A stretch of 64,000 nt of DNA from an uncultured Collinsella sp. Lineage in GTDB: Bacteria; Actinomycetota; Coriobacteriia; Coriobacteriales; Coriobacteriaceae. Positions 42,743-51,603 of this stretch are shown piece by piece; the stretch's first letter is position 1, and the number at the start of each line of letters is the position of its first letter. The notes below the pieces were generated by a model that was given only the letters and a program-made list of their open reading frames with translations, had not been told where the DNA came from and searched no databases. The DNA lies in assembly GCA_900541675.1 (NCBI GenBank), contig UQKU01000004.1, positions 1 to 64,000 of the forward strand, in the 5' to 3' direction. The translations under genes and the position numbers were made by a program.

Positions 42743-42988
42743 ATGCAAGACTGGAATGAGCGAACGATTTTTGACCCAGCTGAACTCGGTGCATATTTGC
42801 GTGAGCGCCGGAAGAAGCTCGGTTATACCCAACGCGATGTGGCTGATTTCAACCAGTGCAGTTTGCGCTTTGTGAGCGAGCTTGAGCGTGGAAAGGCGGG
42901 TGCCAATCTTCGCCAAACCCTTCAAATCGCTAACAGCTTGGGGGTCGATTTGATCCTGAGGGAGAGGGGCGACGGCTCATGGCATTAA
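42743..42988 (+). CDS. hipB: HipB-like antitoxin, XRE-family HTH
   Basis: 81 residues. HTH: LGAYLRERRKKLGYTQRDVADFNQCSLRFVSELERGKAGANLRQTLQIANSLGVDL. It represses the operon via the two upstream operators and neutralises HipA. The hipA start lies 10 bases before its stop. Confidence 0.92.
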   Translation: MQDWNERTIFDPAELGAYLRERRKKLGYTQRDVADFNQCSLRFVSELERGKAGANLRQTLQIANSLGVDLILRERGDGSWH

Positions 42989-44268
42989 AGGTTTATCGTG
43001 AGTATCGGGGAACGTTTGAGCTGGTCGGAGAATTTGAGAGGGCCGACCCCGTAAACGAGACGTTTGCATATGATGAGGGATATCTTGAACGCGACGATGC
43101 TGCCGCACTCTCAGCTTCTCTTCCCTTGCGACATGAGCCATATGCCAGCAATGAGTTTTCGGCCTTCTTTTCGGGCATGCTTCCCGAGGGCCCGGTTCGG
43201 CATGAGCTGTCGATGCGTTTTCAAATCCCCCAGTCAGACTATTTATCGATGCTCGAGCGTTTGGGCGATGAGTGCGTTGGTGCCTTGAGGTTTCTCGGCG
43301 ATGAGAAATCGAGCTACGATCCGGGCTATCGTCCTCTGCAAGACGAGGATTTTGAGGCACTTTCTAAGGCGGAAGTGTTTGAGATTGCAAATGATATGCA
43401 GGATTCGAGGCTGTCGTTGGCGGGCGCTCAGTCTAAAACCGGTTGGTTTTTACCGCGCGGTAAAGATGCAAAAAAGGCCGGGTCGGGGGATTGGATGCTG
43501 CCGCTCGGCTCTGCCCCCTCGACTCACATAGTCAAGATTGCTTCAACTAAACATCCGGATTTGCCGTTCAACGAATTAATTTGCATGACGGCAGCGTCTG
43601 CTGCTGGGCTTGAAATTGCCCGTTCAGAAGCTTCGGATACGATTCCTGGTGCGTTCTTTTCCGAGCGTTATGACAGAATCTGGAGCAATGAGCCGCCGTC
43701 GATGAGCGGATTCGATGTGCCTCTGAGGCTGCATCAGGAGGATTTTTGCCAAGCGGTTGGCTGGCCTTCGTATATGAAATACGAGACACGTCCCGATAGC
43801 TGCTATATGGCTCTTTGCGGCCGATTGATAAGAGAGCAATCGTCTAACGTAATTGCTGATACTCAAATGTTCGCTCGTCAGGTAATGGTCGATTATGCGT
43901 TGGGGAATTGCGACTCGCATCTCAAGAACCATTCGTTTCTTTATAGTCCGAGTTGGCGGGAAAAGAGGTTGGCCCCTGCATACGATATTGTTTGCACGAC
44001 GATAATGGGATACGACCATAATCTTGGGATTGATATTGGGGATCACCGGGTGATCGATGGGGTGACTCCTGAAGATTTCGAATTCATGTCTCAAGATTTG
44101 CATCTGCCACTCAAGATGATCAAGAACATCGCGGCGGAAGTGGCTGAAGAGGTGTCTGCCCAGCTTGCAGAACTTGCCTCTGCAACCGGAGATTTGGGTC
44201 GGGTCGCTCTGAAAATTCAGACGGATTCCGTTGAGAGAATGAGGGTTCTGGAGCAATTCTCAGCCTAA
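42979..44268 (+). CDS. hipA: HipA-like serine/threonine kinase toxin
   Basis: 429 residues, near the usual 410-440. ATP-loop-like SRLSLAGAQSKTGW (about 143-156), catalytic YALGNCDSHLKNHSF (Asp312, Asn317) and metal-binding LAPAYDIVCT (Asp336). E. coli HipA phosphorylates GltX and causes persistence; the target here is unknown. Lower GC than surroundings. The N-terminal subdomain 1 (FSAFFSGMLPEGPVRHEL) is present in the same chain. Confidence 0.92.
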   Translation: MALKVYREYRGTFELVGEFERADPVNETFAYDEGYLERDDAAALSASLPLRHEPYASNEFSAFFSGMLPEGPVRHELSMRFQIPQSDYLSMLERLGDECVGALRFLGDEKSSYDPGYRPLQDEDFEALSKAEVFEIANDMQDSRLSLAGAQSKTGWFLPRGKDAKKAGSGDWMLPLGSAPSTHIVKIASTKHPDLPFNELICMTAASAAGLEIARSEASDTIPGAFFSERYDRIWSNEPPSMSGFDVPLRLHQEDFCQAVGWPSYMKYETRPDSCYMALCGRLIREQSSNVIADTQMFARQVMVDYALGNCDSHLKNHSFLYSPSWREKRLAPAYDIVCTTIMGYDHNLGIDIGDHRVIDGVTPEDFEFMSQDLHLPLKMIKNIAAEVAEEVSAQLAELASATGDLGRVALKIQTDSVERMRVLEQFSA

Positions 44269-44273
44269 AGCAA

Positions 44274-44305
44274 AGCGGGGCCACCGTAATGGTGGTCCCG
44301 CTCTT
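44274..44305. terminator. bidirectional terminator
   Basis: AGCGGGGCCACC (44274-44285) pairs with GGTGGTCCCGCT (44291-44302) between hipA and the convergent stress-protein gene; CTCTT follows. Confidence 0.75.
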
Positions 44306-44358
44306 GGAAGACTTGGGCACGTGGGCTTGCGCTCCGCGATGCGTTAGGCGTACGTTTG

Positions 44359-44796
44359 CTACTTCACGACCAAGATGTCGCAGTCGGTGTTGCGCAGCAG
44401 GAACGTCGAAATTGAACCCAGGAGTGCATACTTGATCGAGGACAGGCCACGAGCGCCGCAGAGCACCAGGTCGGGCTTGACCACGTCGAGCATCTCGTCT
44501 TTGAGCGTCTCGCGAATGCGGCCGGCGCGAATCATGACCTCGACCTCGGGAATGTCGGGATTGGCCTTGGCCTCTTCGAGCTGCTTGGCGATGGAGTTCT
44601 TAAATGCCTCCTCTAGGCCGTTGACCAGATCGACCGGATAGGAACCGGCGCTCTCGAGTGCCGTGGAATCGATAACGTGGCCGATAATCAGCTTGGCGCC
44701 GTTGTTCGCGGCGACCTTGATGGCGCGTGCGAGCACAAAATCCTGCTGCTCAGTACCGTCGAGTGAAACAAATACCTTGGTGTAGCCCTCGTTCAT
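44359..44796 (-). CDS. universal stress protein
   Basis: 145 residues, UspA fold. KVFVSLDGTEQQDFVLARAIKVA at the start, and the nucleotide-binding CGARGLSSIKYALLGSISTFLLRNTDCDILVVK at the end (G-2x-G-9x-G(S/T) type). Binds ATP or signals stress; precise role unknown. Confidence 0.92.
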   Translation of the reverse strand: MNEGYTKVFVSLDGTEQQDFVLARAIKVAANNGAKLIIGHVIDSTALESAGSYPVDLVNGLEEAFKNSIAKQLEEAKANPDIPEVEVMIRAGRIRETLKDEMLDVVKPDLVLCGARGLSSIKYALLGSISTFLLRNTDCDILVVK

Positions 44797-45043
44797 GGTT
44801 TCCTCCTTGGTCTATCGCACGGGCGTGGGGCTCGTGCATCGGGCGGGCGCGGATGCGTGGCCGCCGGACACTTTATCTTGTTGCAGTTATACCCAAGGAT
44901 TTGGGTTTGACCGCTCGCAATTCTGTGAACGGGCGAGTTTTTTGGTAAGGGTAGGCGCAGGCGCGCCGTCAACGGTTGATAATGGGACATCGCCCGCACC
45001 GTCCGCAGAACAATATCGGCGGGTGTCTAACGAGGGGGTCCCT

Positions 45044-46024
45044 TTGGATATCATCGAGCTTCTAAAATCTGCCTTCATGGGCCTGGTCGAGGGCATCACC
45101 GAATGGCTGCCTGTTTCGTCGACCGGTCACATGATCTTGGTGGACGAGTTCGTCAAGATGAACGTGAGCGAGACGTTCTGGAATATGTTTCTGGTCGTGA
45201 TTCAGCTTGGCGCCATTTTGGCCGTCTGCGTCCTGTTCTTCTACGACCTTAATCCGTTTTCTCCCAGCAAGGGCAAGGAGGGCCGTCGTGACACCTGGGT
45301 GCTGTGGGGCAAGATTGTGCTCGGCTGCATTCCTGCGGCGGCGATCGGCCTGCCGCTCAACGACTGGATGGAGGAGCATTTCTACAATGCTCCCGTCGTG
45401 GCGCTGGCGCTCATTGTGTACGGCGTGCTGTTTATCGTGATCGAGAACTGGCGCGCGAGCAAGCGCGAGGAAATAGCCGTTGCCGGTTCGTTTGGTTCGC
45501 GTGCTGTGGTGTCGGGTGGACGTCCTGCCGGTACGCACTTTGCGGCGTCCGCCGCGGCTACCGCCGAGGATGAGGACGATGATGATAACCTGGACTTTGG
45601 CTCCATCGCCACGCTCGAGGACCTGAGCTGGAAGACTGCGCTGGGTATCGGCTGCTTCCAGGTGCTTTCGCTGGTGCCTGGTACGTCTCGTTCCGGTTCT
45701 ACCATCATCGGTGGCCTGCTTTTGGGCTGCACGCGTTCGGTGGCGTCCAAGTTTACGTTCTTCCTGGCCATTCCCGTCATGTTTGGCGCGAGTGCGCTCA
45801 AGCTGGTCAAGTACTTTATTAAGGGCGGCACGTTCGGCACCAACGAAATCGCCATCCTGGGCGTGGGCTGCGTCGTCGCCTTTGTGGTGTCGCTCATTGC
45901 CATCAAGTGGCTTATGGGCTTCGTGCGCCGTCACGACTTCAAGTGCTTCGGCGTCTACCGCATCATCCTGGGCATCGTGGTGCTCGCGTACTTCTTTGTC
46001 CTGGAGCCTATGCTCGGCCTGTAA
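45044..46024 (+). CDS. uppP: undecaprenyl-diphosphatase
   Basis: 326 residues, multi-helix membrane protein. Catalytic motifs LVEGITEWLPVSSTGHMIL and LVPGTSRSGSTIIGGLLLG. It recycles the lipid carrier of cell-wall synthesis and can give bacitracin resistance. The start is TTG at 45044 with GAGGGGG upstream. A hydrophilic insert of about 50 residues (GGRPAGTHFAASAAATAEDEDDDDN) before the second motif makes it longer than E. coli UppP (273). Confidence 0.93.
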   Translation: MDIIELLKSAFMGLVEGITEWLPVSSTGHMILVDEFVKMNVSETFWNMFLVVIQLGAILAVCVLFFYDLNPFSPSKGKEGRRDTWVLWGKIVLGCIPAAAIGLPLNDWMEEHFYNAPVVALALIVYGVLFIVIENWRASKREEIAVAGSFGSRAVVSGGRPAGTHFAASAAATAEDEDDDDNLDFGSIATLEDLSWKTALGIGCFQVLSLVPGTSRSGSTIIGGLLLGCTRSVASKFTFFLAIPVMFGASALKLVKYFIKGGTFGTNEIAILGVGCVVAFVVSLIAIKWLMGFVRRHDFKCFGVYRIILGIVVLAYFFVLEPMLGL

Positions 46025-46068
46025 CTTGGTTGACGCTGCGCGGCGACCAGAGCGACAACTTGTCATTC

Positions 46069-46110
46069 AAAGGGGGTGGCATGACCAAAAGGTCTATGCC
46101 GCCCCCTTTT
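46069..46110 (+). terminator. uppP terminator
   Basis: AAAGGGGG-GGCATGACC pairs with GGTCTATGCC-CCCCCTTTT; 18-base arms with few mismatches, then TTTT. Confidence 0.88.
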
Positions 46111-46318
46111 CATGCCAATTTGTTCGCTCTGGCCGCCGCTCGCTGCTGCCATGACATCGGTGGCCCCCCAATGCACTAAATCCGCTGGGGCGGGCCTGAC
46201 GGTGGCGCACGGAGTCGTGGTGTGATTTGCGTCGGTGTCCGCGCGGCTCGGTATACTGGTACGGCTCAAACTATGGCGCCGCCCGCAGGCGCGCCGTCCG
46301 TCAGATGAGGAGTCGCCC

Positions 46319-49219
46319 ATGACCCAGCCCCTGCCCTGGGAAAAGAACGCCGCGGTACCCGTACCGCCCGCGCCGGAACCCGTGCCGCTCGATGCATACA
46401 CCGCCCCCGCTGCGCCGGAGCCCGAGCTCGTTCCGCTCGACATCTACGACGCTCCCGCGCCGGCGCCCAAGCCCGCCAAACCGCTCGTCGACATCGACAG
46501 CCTTAATCCCGCCCAGCGCGAGGCGGTCCTGTCCACCGAGGGCCCGTTGCTGGTGCTCGCCGGCGCCGGCTCGGGCAAGACCCGCGTCTTGACCTTCCGC
46601 ATCGCACATATGCTCGGCGACCTGGGTGTTAAGCCTTGGCAGGTTCTTGCCATTACGTTTACCAACAAGGCCGCGGCAGAGATGCGCGAGCGTCTGGCGG
46701 CACTCATTCCCAGCGGCACCCGTGGCATGTGGGTGTGCACCTTCCATGCTATGTGCGTGCGCATGCTGCGCGAGGACGCCGACCTGTTGGGCTACACCGG
46801 CCAGTTCACCATCTACGATGACGATGACTCAAAGCGCATGGTGCGCGACATTATGCAGGCGCTCGGCATCGAGCAAAAGCAGTTCCCCATCAACATGATC
46901 CGCAGCAAGATTAGCTCGGCCAAAAACGCCATGATCGGCCCCGAGGACATGCTCAAGAGCGCCGATAGCCCCAACGACAAAAAGGCCGCGCAGGTCTACC
47001 TAGAGCTGGAGCGCCGCCTGCGCGCCGCCAATGCGATGGACTTTGACGACCTGCTCGTGCGCGCGCTCGAGCTGCTGCGCACCCGTCCCGAGGTGCTCGA
47101 TAAGTACCAAGAGCGCTTCCGCTACATTAGCGTCGACGAGTATCAGGACACCAACCACGTCCAGTACGAAATCGCCAACCTGCTGGCCGCTAAGTACCAA
47201 AACCTCATGGTCGTGGGCGACGATGACCAGTCCATTTACAGCTGGCGTGGCGCCGACATCACCAACATCCTGGACTTTGAGAAGGACTTTAAAAACTGCA
47301 AGACCGTCAAGCTGGAGCAGAACTATCGCTCTACGGGTCACATCCTGAGCGCCGCCAACGCCGTGGTGCGCCACAACTCGCAGCGCAAGGACAAGCGCCT
47401 GTTTACGGCCGAGGGCGATGGCGAGAAGATCCAGGCCTTCCAGGCGAGCGACGAACGCGACGAGGGTCGCTGGATTGCCGGCGAGATCGAGAAACTGCAT
47501 GCCAAAGGCACGAGCTACGACGACATCGCCGTGTTCTATCGCACCAACGCCCAGTCGCGTATCCTCGAAGATATGTTCCTGCGCGCGGGCGTGCCCTACA
47601 AGATCGTGGGCGGCACGCGATTCTTCGACCGTGCCGAGATCCGCGACGTCATGGCCTACCTTAAGATGATCGTGAACCCGGCCGACGAGATGAGCGTCAA
47701 GCGCGTCATCAACACACCGCGCCGCGGCATCGGTTCCACCTCGATCCAAAAGATCGAGCAGCTGGCGCGCGACAACCGCTGCTCGTTCTTCCAGGCTTGC
47801 GAGATCGCGTGTGCCGAAACCGGCATGTTTAGCGCCAAGGTGCGCAACGGCCTGTCGAGCTTTGTGTCGCTGGTGCGCGAGGGTCGCCGCATGGACGGCG
47901 AGCTCAAGGACGTTGTCGAGATGATTGTCGATAAGACGGGCCTACTGCAGGCTTTCCGCGCCGAGGGCACCATGGAGTCCGAGAGCCGCGCCGAGAACAT
48001 CCAGGAATTCCTGGGCGTCGCTGCCGAATTTGAGGAGACGCACGAGGACATCGAGGGTACGCTCGAGAGCTTGGAAGAGCTGCGCGCAGCCGGTGTTGCC
48101 GACGTGCCTGCCGGCGCCGAGCCCGAGCCCGTCGTGGTGAGCGCGCCTGCGCCCGAACCGGGGCCATCTGCCCCGGCATCCTCGTTTGAGGCACTCGTCG
48201 GCGCGCGCGATGCCGCGGGCTCCAATCCGCTCGATAGTCTGGCTGCTCCGGCGCTGTCTCCGCAGGATGCCCTGGCTGCTGCCATCGCGGGCAACGCGTA
48301 TGCCGCGCCGACGGAGATGCCGGCGGGTGCCGTGCATGCCGACGAGATTGAGCGCACCTACGGTCCGCTCACCTGTAAGGCGCTGCCGGCACTCATGGAG
48401 TGGCTGGCCCTGCGCTCCGACTTGGATTCCCTGGCCGGCGAGACGCATGCCATCACCATGATGACCATCCACTCCGCCAAGGGCTTGGAGTTCCCGGCGG
48501 TGTTCGTGGCCGGCATGGAGGAGGGTATCTTCCCGCACGTGCACGACTTTGGCGGCAGCGATGATCCGGGTAAGCTCGAGGAGGAGCGTCGCCTGGCCTA
48601 CGTTGCCATCACGCGCGCCCGTAAGCGTCTGTTCTTGACCTATGCGGCCACGCGCCGCACGTACGGCTCAACTTCTGCTAACCCGCGCTCGCGCTTCCTC
48701 AACGAGATTCCGTTTGAGGATATCGAGTTTAGCGGTATCGGTTCTGCCGGGTTTGAGGGCACGGGCTGGGAGAAGCGCGGTGACCGTCGCGGTACCTTTG
48801 GCTCGGGCATGGGCTCGGATATGTACGGCGGCAAGGTGTTTGGCTCGCATACGCGCTCGACGGGCGGCTCCGGCTCGCGCGGCGGGTCGAGCTTCGACGA
48901 TTTCTTTGGCGGCAGCAGCTATGGGACCGAGCGCCATCGTGGGGTCTCGCCCGACGCCGGCCGTGTTGCCTCGACCTTTGGCTCGGGCGCGCCGCGAGCC
49001 AAAAAGCCGTCGTCCAAGGTGTCGCCGACGGTGGAGCGCAAGGTCGATCGCGCCAGTGCATCGCAGGACTTTGCCGCGGGCGATACCGTGAGCCACAAGA
49101 CCTTTGGCACGGGTACCGTGATCTCGGTCGCCGGAGACATGATCGAGGTGCAGTTCGAAAAAACCGGCCAGACCAAAAAGCTGATGAAAGGTTTTGCACC
49201 GATCGTCAAGCTGTCGTGA
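46319..49219 (+). CDS. pcrA: ATP-dependent DNA helicase PcrA/UvrD
   Basis: 966 residues, longer than the usual 720-780. A Pro-rich N-terminal tail of about 55 residues precedes the superfamily I core: Q-motif LNPAQREAV, Walker A AGAGSGKT (81-88), FTNKAAAEM, motif II VDEYQDTN, motif III GDDDQSIYSWRGA, motif IV VKLEQNYRST and motif VI LAYVAITRARKRL. A low-complexity insert rich in Ala/Pro/Glu sits in the 2B region (about residues 595-680). The C-terminal PcrA Tudor-like domain is present (AAGDTVSHKTFGTGTVISVAGDM). ATG at 46319 follows GAGGAG. Confidence 0.95.
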   Translation: MTQPLPWEKNAAVPVPPAPEPVPLDAYTAPAAPEPELVPLDIYDAPAPAPKPAKPLVDIDSLNPAQREAVLSTEGPLLVLAGAGSGKTRVLTFRIAHMLGDLGVKPWQVLAITFTNKAAAEMRERLAALIPSGTRGMWVCTFHAMCVRMLREDADLLGYTGQFTIYDDDDSKRMVRDIMQALGIEQKQFPINMIRSKISSAKNAMIGPEDMLKSADSPNDKKAAQVYLELERRLRAANAMDFDDLLVRALELLRTRPEVLDKYQERFRYISVDEYQDTNHVQYEIANLLAAKYQNLMVVGDDDQSIYSWRGADITNILDFEKDFKNCKTVKLEQNYRSTGHILSAANAVVRHNSQRKDKRLFTAEGDGEKIQAFQASDERDEGRWIAGEIEKLHAKGTSYDDIAVFYRTNAQSRILEDMFLRAGVPYKIVGGTRFFDRAEIRDVMAYLKMIVNPADEMSVKRVINTPRRGIGSTSIQKIEQLARDNRCSFFQACEIACAETGMFSAKVRNGLSSFVSLVREGRRMDGELKDVVEMIVDKTGLLQAFRAEGTMESESRAENIQEFLGVAAEFEETHEDIEGTLESLEELRAAGVADVPAGAEPEPVVVSAPAPEPGPSAPASSFEALVGARDAAGSNPLDSLAAPALSPQDALAAAIAGNAYAAPTEMPAGAVHADEIERTYGPLTCKALPALMEWLALRSDLDSLAGETHAITMMTIHSAKGLEFPAVFVAGMEEGIFPHVHDFGGSDDPGKLEEERRLAYVAITRARKRLFLTYAATRRTYGSTSANPRSRFLNEIPFEDIEFSGIGSAGFEGTGWEKRGDRRGTFGSGMGSDMYGGKVFGSHTRSTGGSGSRGGSSFDDFFGGSSYGTERHRGVSPDAGRVASTFGSGAPRAKKPSSKVSPTVERKVDRASASQDFAAGDTVSHKTFGTGTVISVAGDMIEVQFEKTGQTKKLMKGFAPIVKLS

Positions 49220-49226
49220 TCCCGGC

Positions 49227-49356
49227 GGACCTGGGCGGGCGTATAGGGCAACATCGCCTGCTCGGGCAGTCCTGCGCAAGACGGAGAGCACATTAAGTGC
49301 TCTCCTTTGCGTGCGGAACTCGCGATCGATGTTGCCCTATACGCCCGCCCAGGTCC
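49227..49356. repeat. giant hairpin element P3 with perfect 30-bp arms
   Basis: Bases 49227-49256 and 49327-49356 are a perfect 30-bp inverted repeat (begins GGACCTGGGCGGGCGTATAG). The inner core has GGAGAGCAC (49283-49291), ATTAA, GTGCTCTCC (49297-49305). It starts 8 bases after the pcrA stop. The core recurs, inverted, at 51456-51586 where the arms differ. Confidence 0.92.
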
Positions 49357-49439
49357 TTGGGTAACGGTGCTTGCGAACGTCGCTCTGCTCGTTCGCTTTT
49401 TGATCTGGAGAGCCGGGTGGGCTGAATACTTAGACATGG

Positions 49440-49485
49440 CAAGGGGCTCCCCCGTTAAAGAACGGGGGAGCCCCTTGTTGCGTTT
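49440..49485 (+). terminator. strong terminator, 17-bp perfect stem
   Basis: CAAGGGGCTCCCCCGTT (49440-49456), AAAG, AACGGGGGAGCCCCTTG (49461-49477), then TTGCGTTTT. Near-identical to the one at 51389. Confidence 0.92.
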
Positions 49486-49510
49486 TGAATGGTGCGCTTG
49501 GCTTTGATGA

Positions 49511-49538
49511 TTGATGATTTTATACGATTCAGTATAAT
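49511..49538 (+). promoter_or_regulatory. candidate promoter of the AbiE-like module
   Basis: TTGATG (49511-49516), 16-base spacer, TATAAT (49533-49538), 48 bases before the start codon. AT-rich surroundings. Confidence 0.65.
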
Positions 49539-49585
49539 TTCAGATAGACGCTAAAATGTAACCGAAATGAAAACGGTGATTGTAC

Positions 49586-50608
49586 ATGCTGATAAACTAC
49601 CTCCCAAAAAGACTCTTCTCTTTAGAGCTCGCTATCGACCCGGAGCCAGTTGAGATGCAGATTCCTCGCATGTATCTTGAGCGGTATTCGCTTCGCTTGG
49701 CACGGCTCGGCATGTCTAAACAGGGCCGTTTTATTGTTGCGGAACCAAAGGAACCGCCCAGTGTCATTTCGGCGCGAAATCTCGTCAGTGCGGTGCGCAA
49801 GTTAGATGTTCACCCGGTGGTAATTTGCTGGGATGCTATGGATTTAGGTTTTATGCGCGCGCTTTCTTCGGAGGGAATCGCATATATCCGAGATGAGCGA
49901 AATGCGTTCCTGCCGTTTATCGGAGCCGTTATTTCCGATGAGGTGCTGGGTGCTTCTCCCGCTGCTCCGCTTTCGCCCCAATCTCAACGAATCGTCCTAA
50001 ATCTCATTGCGGGACGATGGGTTGACTGCTCCGCCGGCGACCTAGCGCGTCTGTGTGGCAAAAGCGCGGCAAGCGTCAGCGGCTATCTTTCGGAAATCGC
50101 CGCTATAGCTCCTGGGTTGATTATGCGGGACGGCAAAAAGCGTATATTGTGCGACGCCGGGCTGTCGACCGAGACGTTGCTAGATGGGTTTGAGGACTAT
50201 CTTCGCACGCCAGTTTTAGAGCGAATCCGGCTCAAGAAGGTTATCGAGAGAACAGAGCTACGTGCCGTTGATGCGCTGCTTTCCGGTGTGTCTGCCCTTA
50301 GCTATATGTCCGACCTTGCCCATGAAGACTCTGCTCCAACCATTGCTCTCGAAAAATATCAGCTAGAGGCCTTGAAAGAGCATATGGGCGACAGATGGCT
50401 GGAGGCTCAGTGGTACGAACCGGCGGCAGTTGTGATTGAGGTCTGGTCGTATCCCGTGGACGCGCCGTCCGATATTAGTTTTGACGCGACGGGTTTGCAG
50501 TGTGTCGACCCGTTTTCCTTATACGTTGCTTGCGCAAAAGCAGATTACAAAGAAGATCGTCTGCTCGACGCGGTCGAACAGCTCAGGAGGACGATATGTC
50601 AAAAGTGA
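49586..50608 (+). CDS. AbiEi-like antitoxin/HTH regulator
   Basis: 340 residues. The middle part (IVLNLIAGRWVDCSAGDLARLCGKSAASVSGYLSEIAAIAPGLIMRDGKKRIL, about 138-190) is a winged helix; the C-terminal part (VLERIRLKKVIERTELRAVDALLSGVSALSYMSDLA) is also regulator-like, and RAVDALLSGVSALS recalls AbiEi C-terminal domains. Paired with an overlapping nucleotidyltransferase gene, so a type IV toxin-antitoxin unit is likely. ATG at 49586 is chosen; a TTG two codons earlier is also possible. AT-rich, so probably acquired. Confidence 0.65.
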   Translation: MLINYLPKRLFSLELAIDPEPVEMQIPRMYLERYSLRLARLGMSKQGRFIVAEPKEPPSVISARNLVSAVRKLDVHPVVICWDAMDLGFMRALSSEGIAYIRDERNAFLPFIGAVISDEVLGASPAAPLSPQSQRIVLNLIAGRWVDCSAGDLARLCGKSAASVSGYLSEIAAIAPGLIMRDGKKRILCDAGLSTETLLDGFEDYLRTPVLERIRLKKVIERTELRAVDALLSGVSALSYMSDLAHEDSAPTIALEKYQLEALKEHMGDRWLEAQWYEPAAVVIEVWSYPVDAPSDISFDATGLQCVDPFSLYVACAKADYKEDRLLDAVEQLRRTICQK

Positions 50609-51363
50609 GGGGAATAGAGCGATTTGCCGATGCCATGAGCGGCTGTAAAGGCGGTTACGTCCTTATTGGTGGAGGGGCCTGCAGCGTTCTATTTGACAAT
50701 GAGGGCGATTCGTTTAGAGCTACTGAAGACTTGGATATCGTCGTAATTGTTGATGGGGAAGGCGTTGAATTCGCCACTGCATTGTGGGCATTTATCAAAG
50801 CTGTCGGATATGAGACTGGGAAGGTCGGCGATGGAAAGTGCACTTACTATCGGTTCTGTTTGCCCGAAGGATCAAGGCAAGTCCTAGACTATCCCGGCCA
50901 AATTGAGCTATTCGCCCGACATCCTGATTTTGTGCTCGAAGATGAAACGAGCGAAGTGGCACCTCTTTCCTTTGACGGGGCCGTATCAAGTCTTTCGGCA
51001 ATTATTCTCGACGATGGCTACTACGAATTTATTCGCGACAACGCAACGAACGTAGAGGGCATTACGTTGCTCGATGCGCTCCATATCATTCCCCTCAAGA
51101 TGCGTGCACACATTGATATCAATAGGAGCTATGAAGAAGGGCGCCATTGCAACGATAAAGATCGACGAAAGCATCGCTCGGATATTGTTCGACTTGCGGG
51201 TTTGTTGCCGCCTTCGGCTCGCTTGGAGCTAATAGAGCAAATGAGGGCTGACGCCGGAGACTTCTTTGCGGACTTTTCTTCTTATGTAAATCGGCAGACC
51301 GATCGTAAAGAGAGAGCGCGTCTTCAGGACACATTATCGTTTCTCGAAAAGGTCTACCTATAG
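50596..51363 (+). CDS. AbiEii-like nucleotidyltransferase toxin
   Basis: 255 residues. GGYVLIGGGACSVLF followed by RATEDLDIVV (residues 19-50) gives the GG...DxD metal site of polymerase-beta-type nucleotidyltransferases (acidic residues Glu44, Asp45, Asp47). LDALHIIPLKMRAHIDI and KHRSDIVRLAGLL match AbiEii-type C-terminal helices. Type IV toxins of this fold modify RNA or other targets. It overlaps the upstream gene by 13 bases; CAGGAGG lies before the ATG. Confidence 0.75.
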   Translation: MSKVRGIERFADAMSGCKGGYVLIGGGACSVLFDNEGDSFRATEDLDIVVIVDGEGVEFATALWAFIKAVGYETGKVGDGKCTYYRFCLPEGSRQVLDYPGQIELFARHPDFVLEDETSEVAPLSFDGAVSSLSAIILDDGYYEFIRDNATNVEGITLLDALHIIPLKMRAHIDINRSYEEGRHCNDKDRRKHRSDIVRLAGLLPPSARLELIEQMRADAGDFFADFSSYVNRQTDRKERARLQDTLSFLEKVYL

Positions 51364-51388
51364 GCACCTTGATTCGTTATGTATGGTG

Positions 51389-51435
51389 AGGGGCTCTCCC
51401 GTTTGATGAGCGGGGGAGCCCCTTGTTGCTTTTTG
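51389..51435 (+). terminator. terminator of the AbiE-like module
   Basis: AGGGGCTCTCCCG (51389-51401) pairs with CGGGGGAGCCCCT (51411-51423), then TGTTGCTTTTT. The 3' half, GGGGGAGCCCCTTGTTGC, is identical to 49465-49482. Confidence 0.9.
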
Positions 51436-51455
51436 ATTGTCGTAACTAGCCAGAG

Positions 51456-51586
51456 GCTCGCCGGGACGGGACGCGGGGTTTGGTCGATCGCGAGTTCCGC
51501 ACGAGCCGGAGAGCACTTAATGTGCTCTCCGTGCGAGCAGGACTGTCCGAGCAGGCGACCAAACCCCGCGCCCCGTCCCGGCGAGC
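51456..51586. repeat. giant hairpin element P4 with 31-bp arms
   Basis: Bases 51456-51486 and 51556-51586 are an inverted repeat with one mismatch in 31 (begins GCTCGCCGGGACGGGACGCG). The core GGAGAGCAC (51508-51516), TTAAT, GTGCTCTCC (51522-51530) and the flanking CGAGTTCCGCACG and CAGGACTG segments are those of P3 in reverse orientation. The arms are unrelated to the P3 arms. Confidence 0.92.
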
Positions 51587-51603
51587 GCTTGGGGACCGGT
51601 GGC

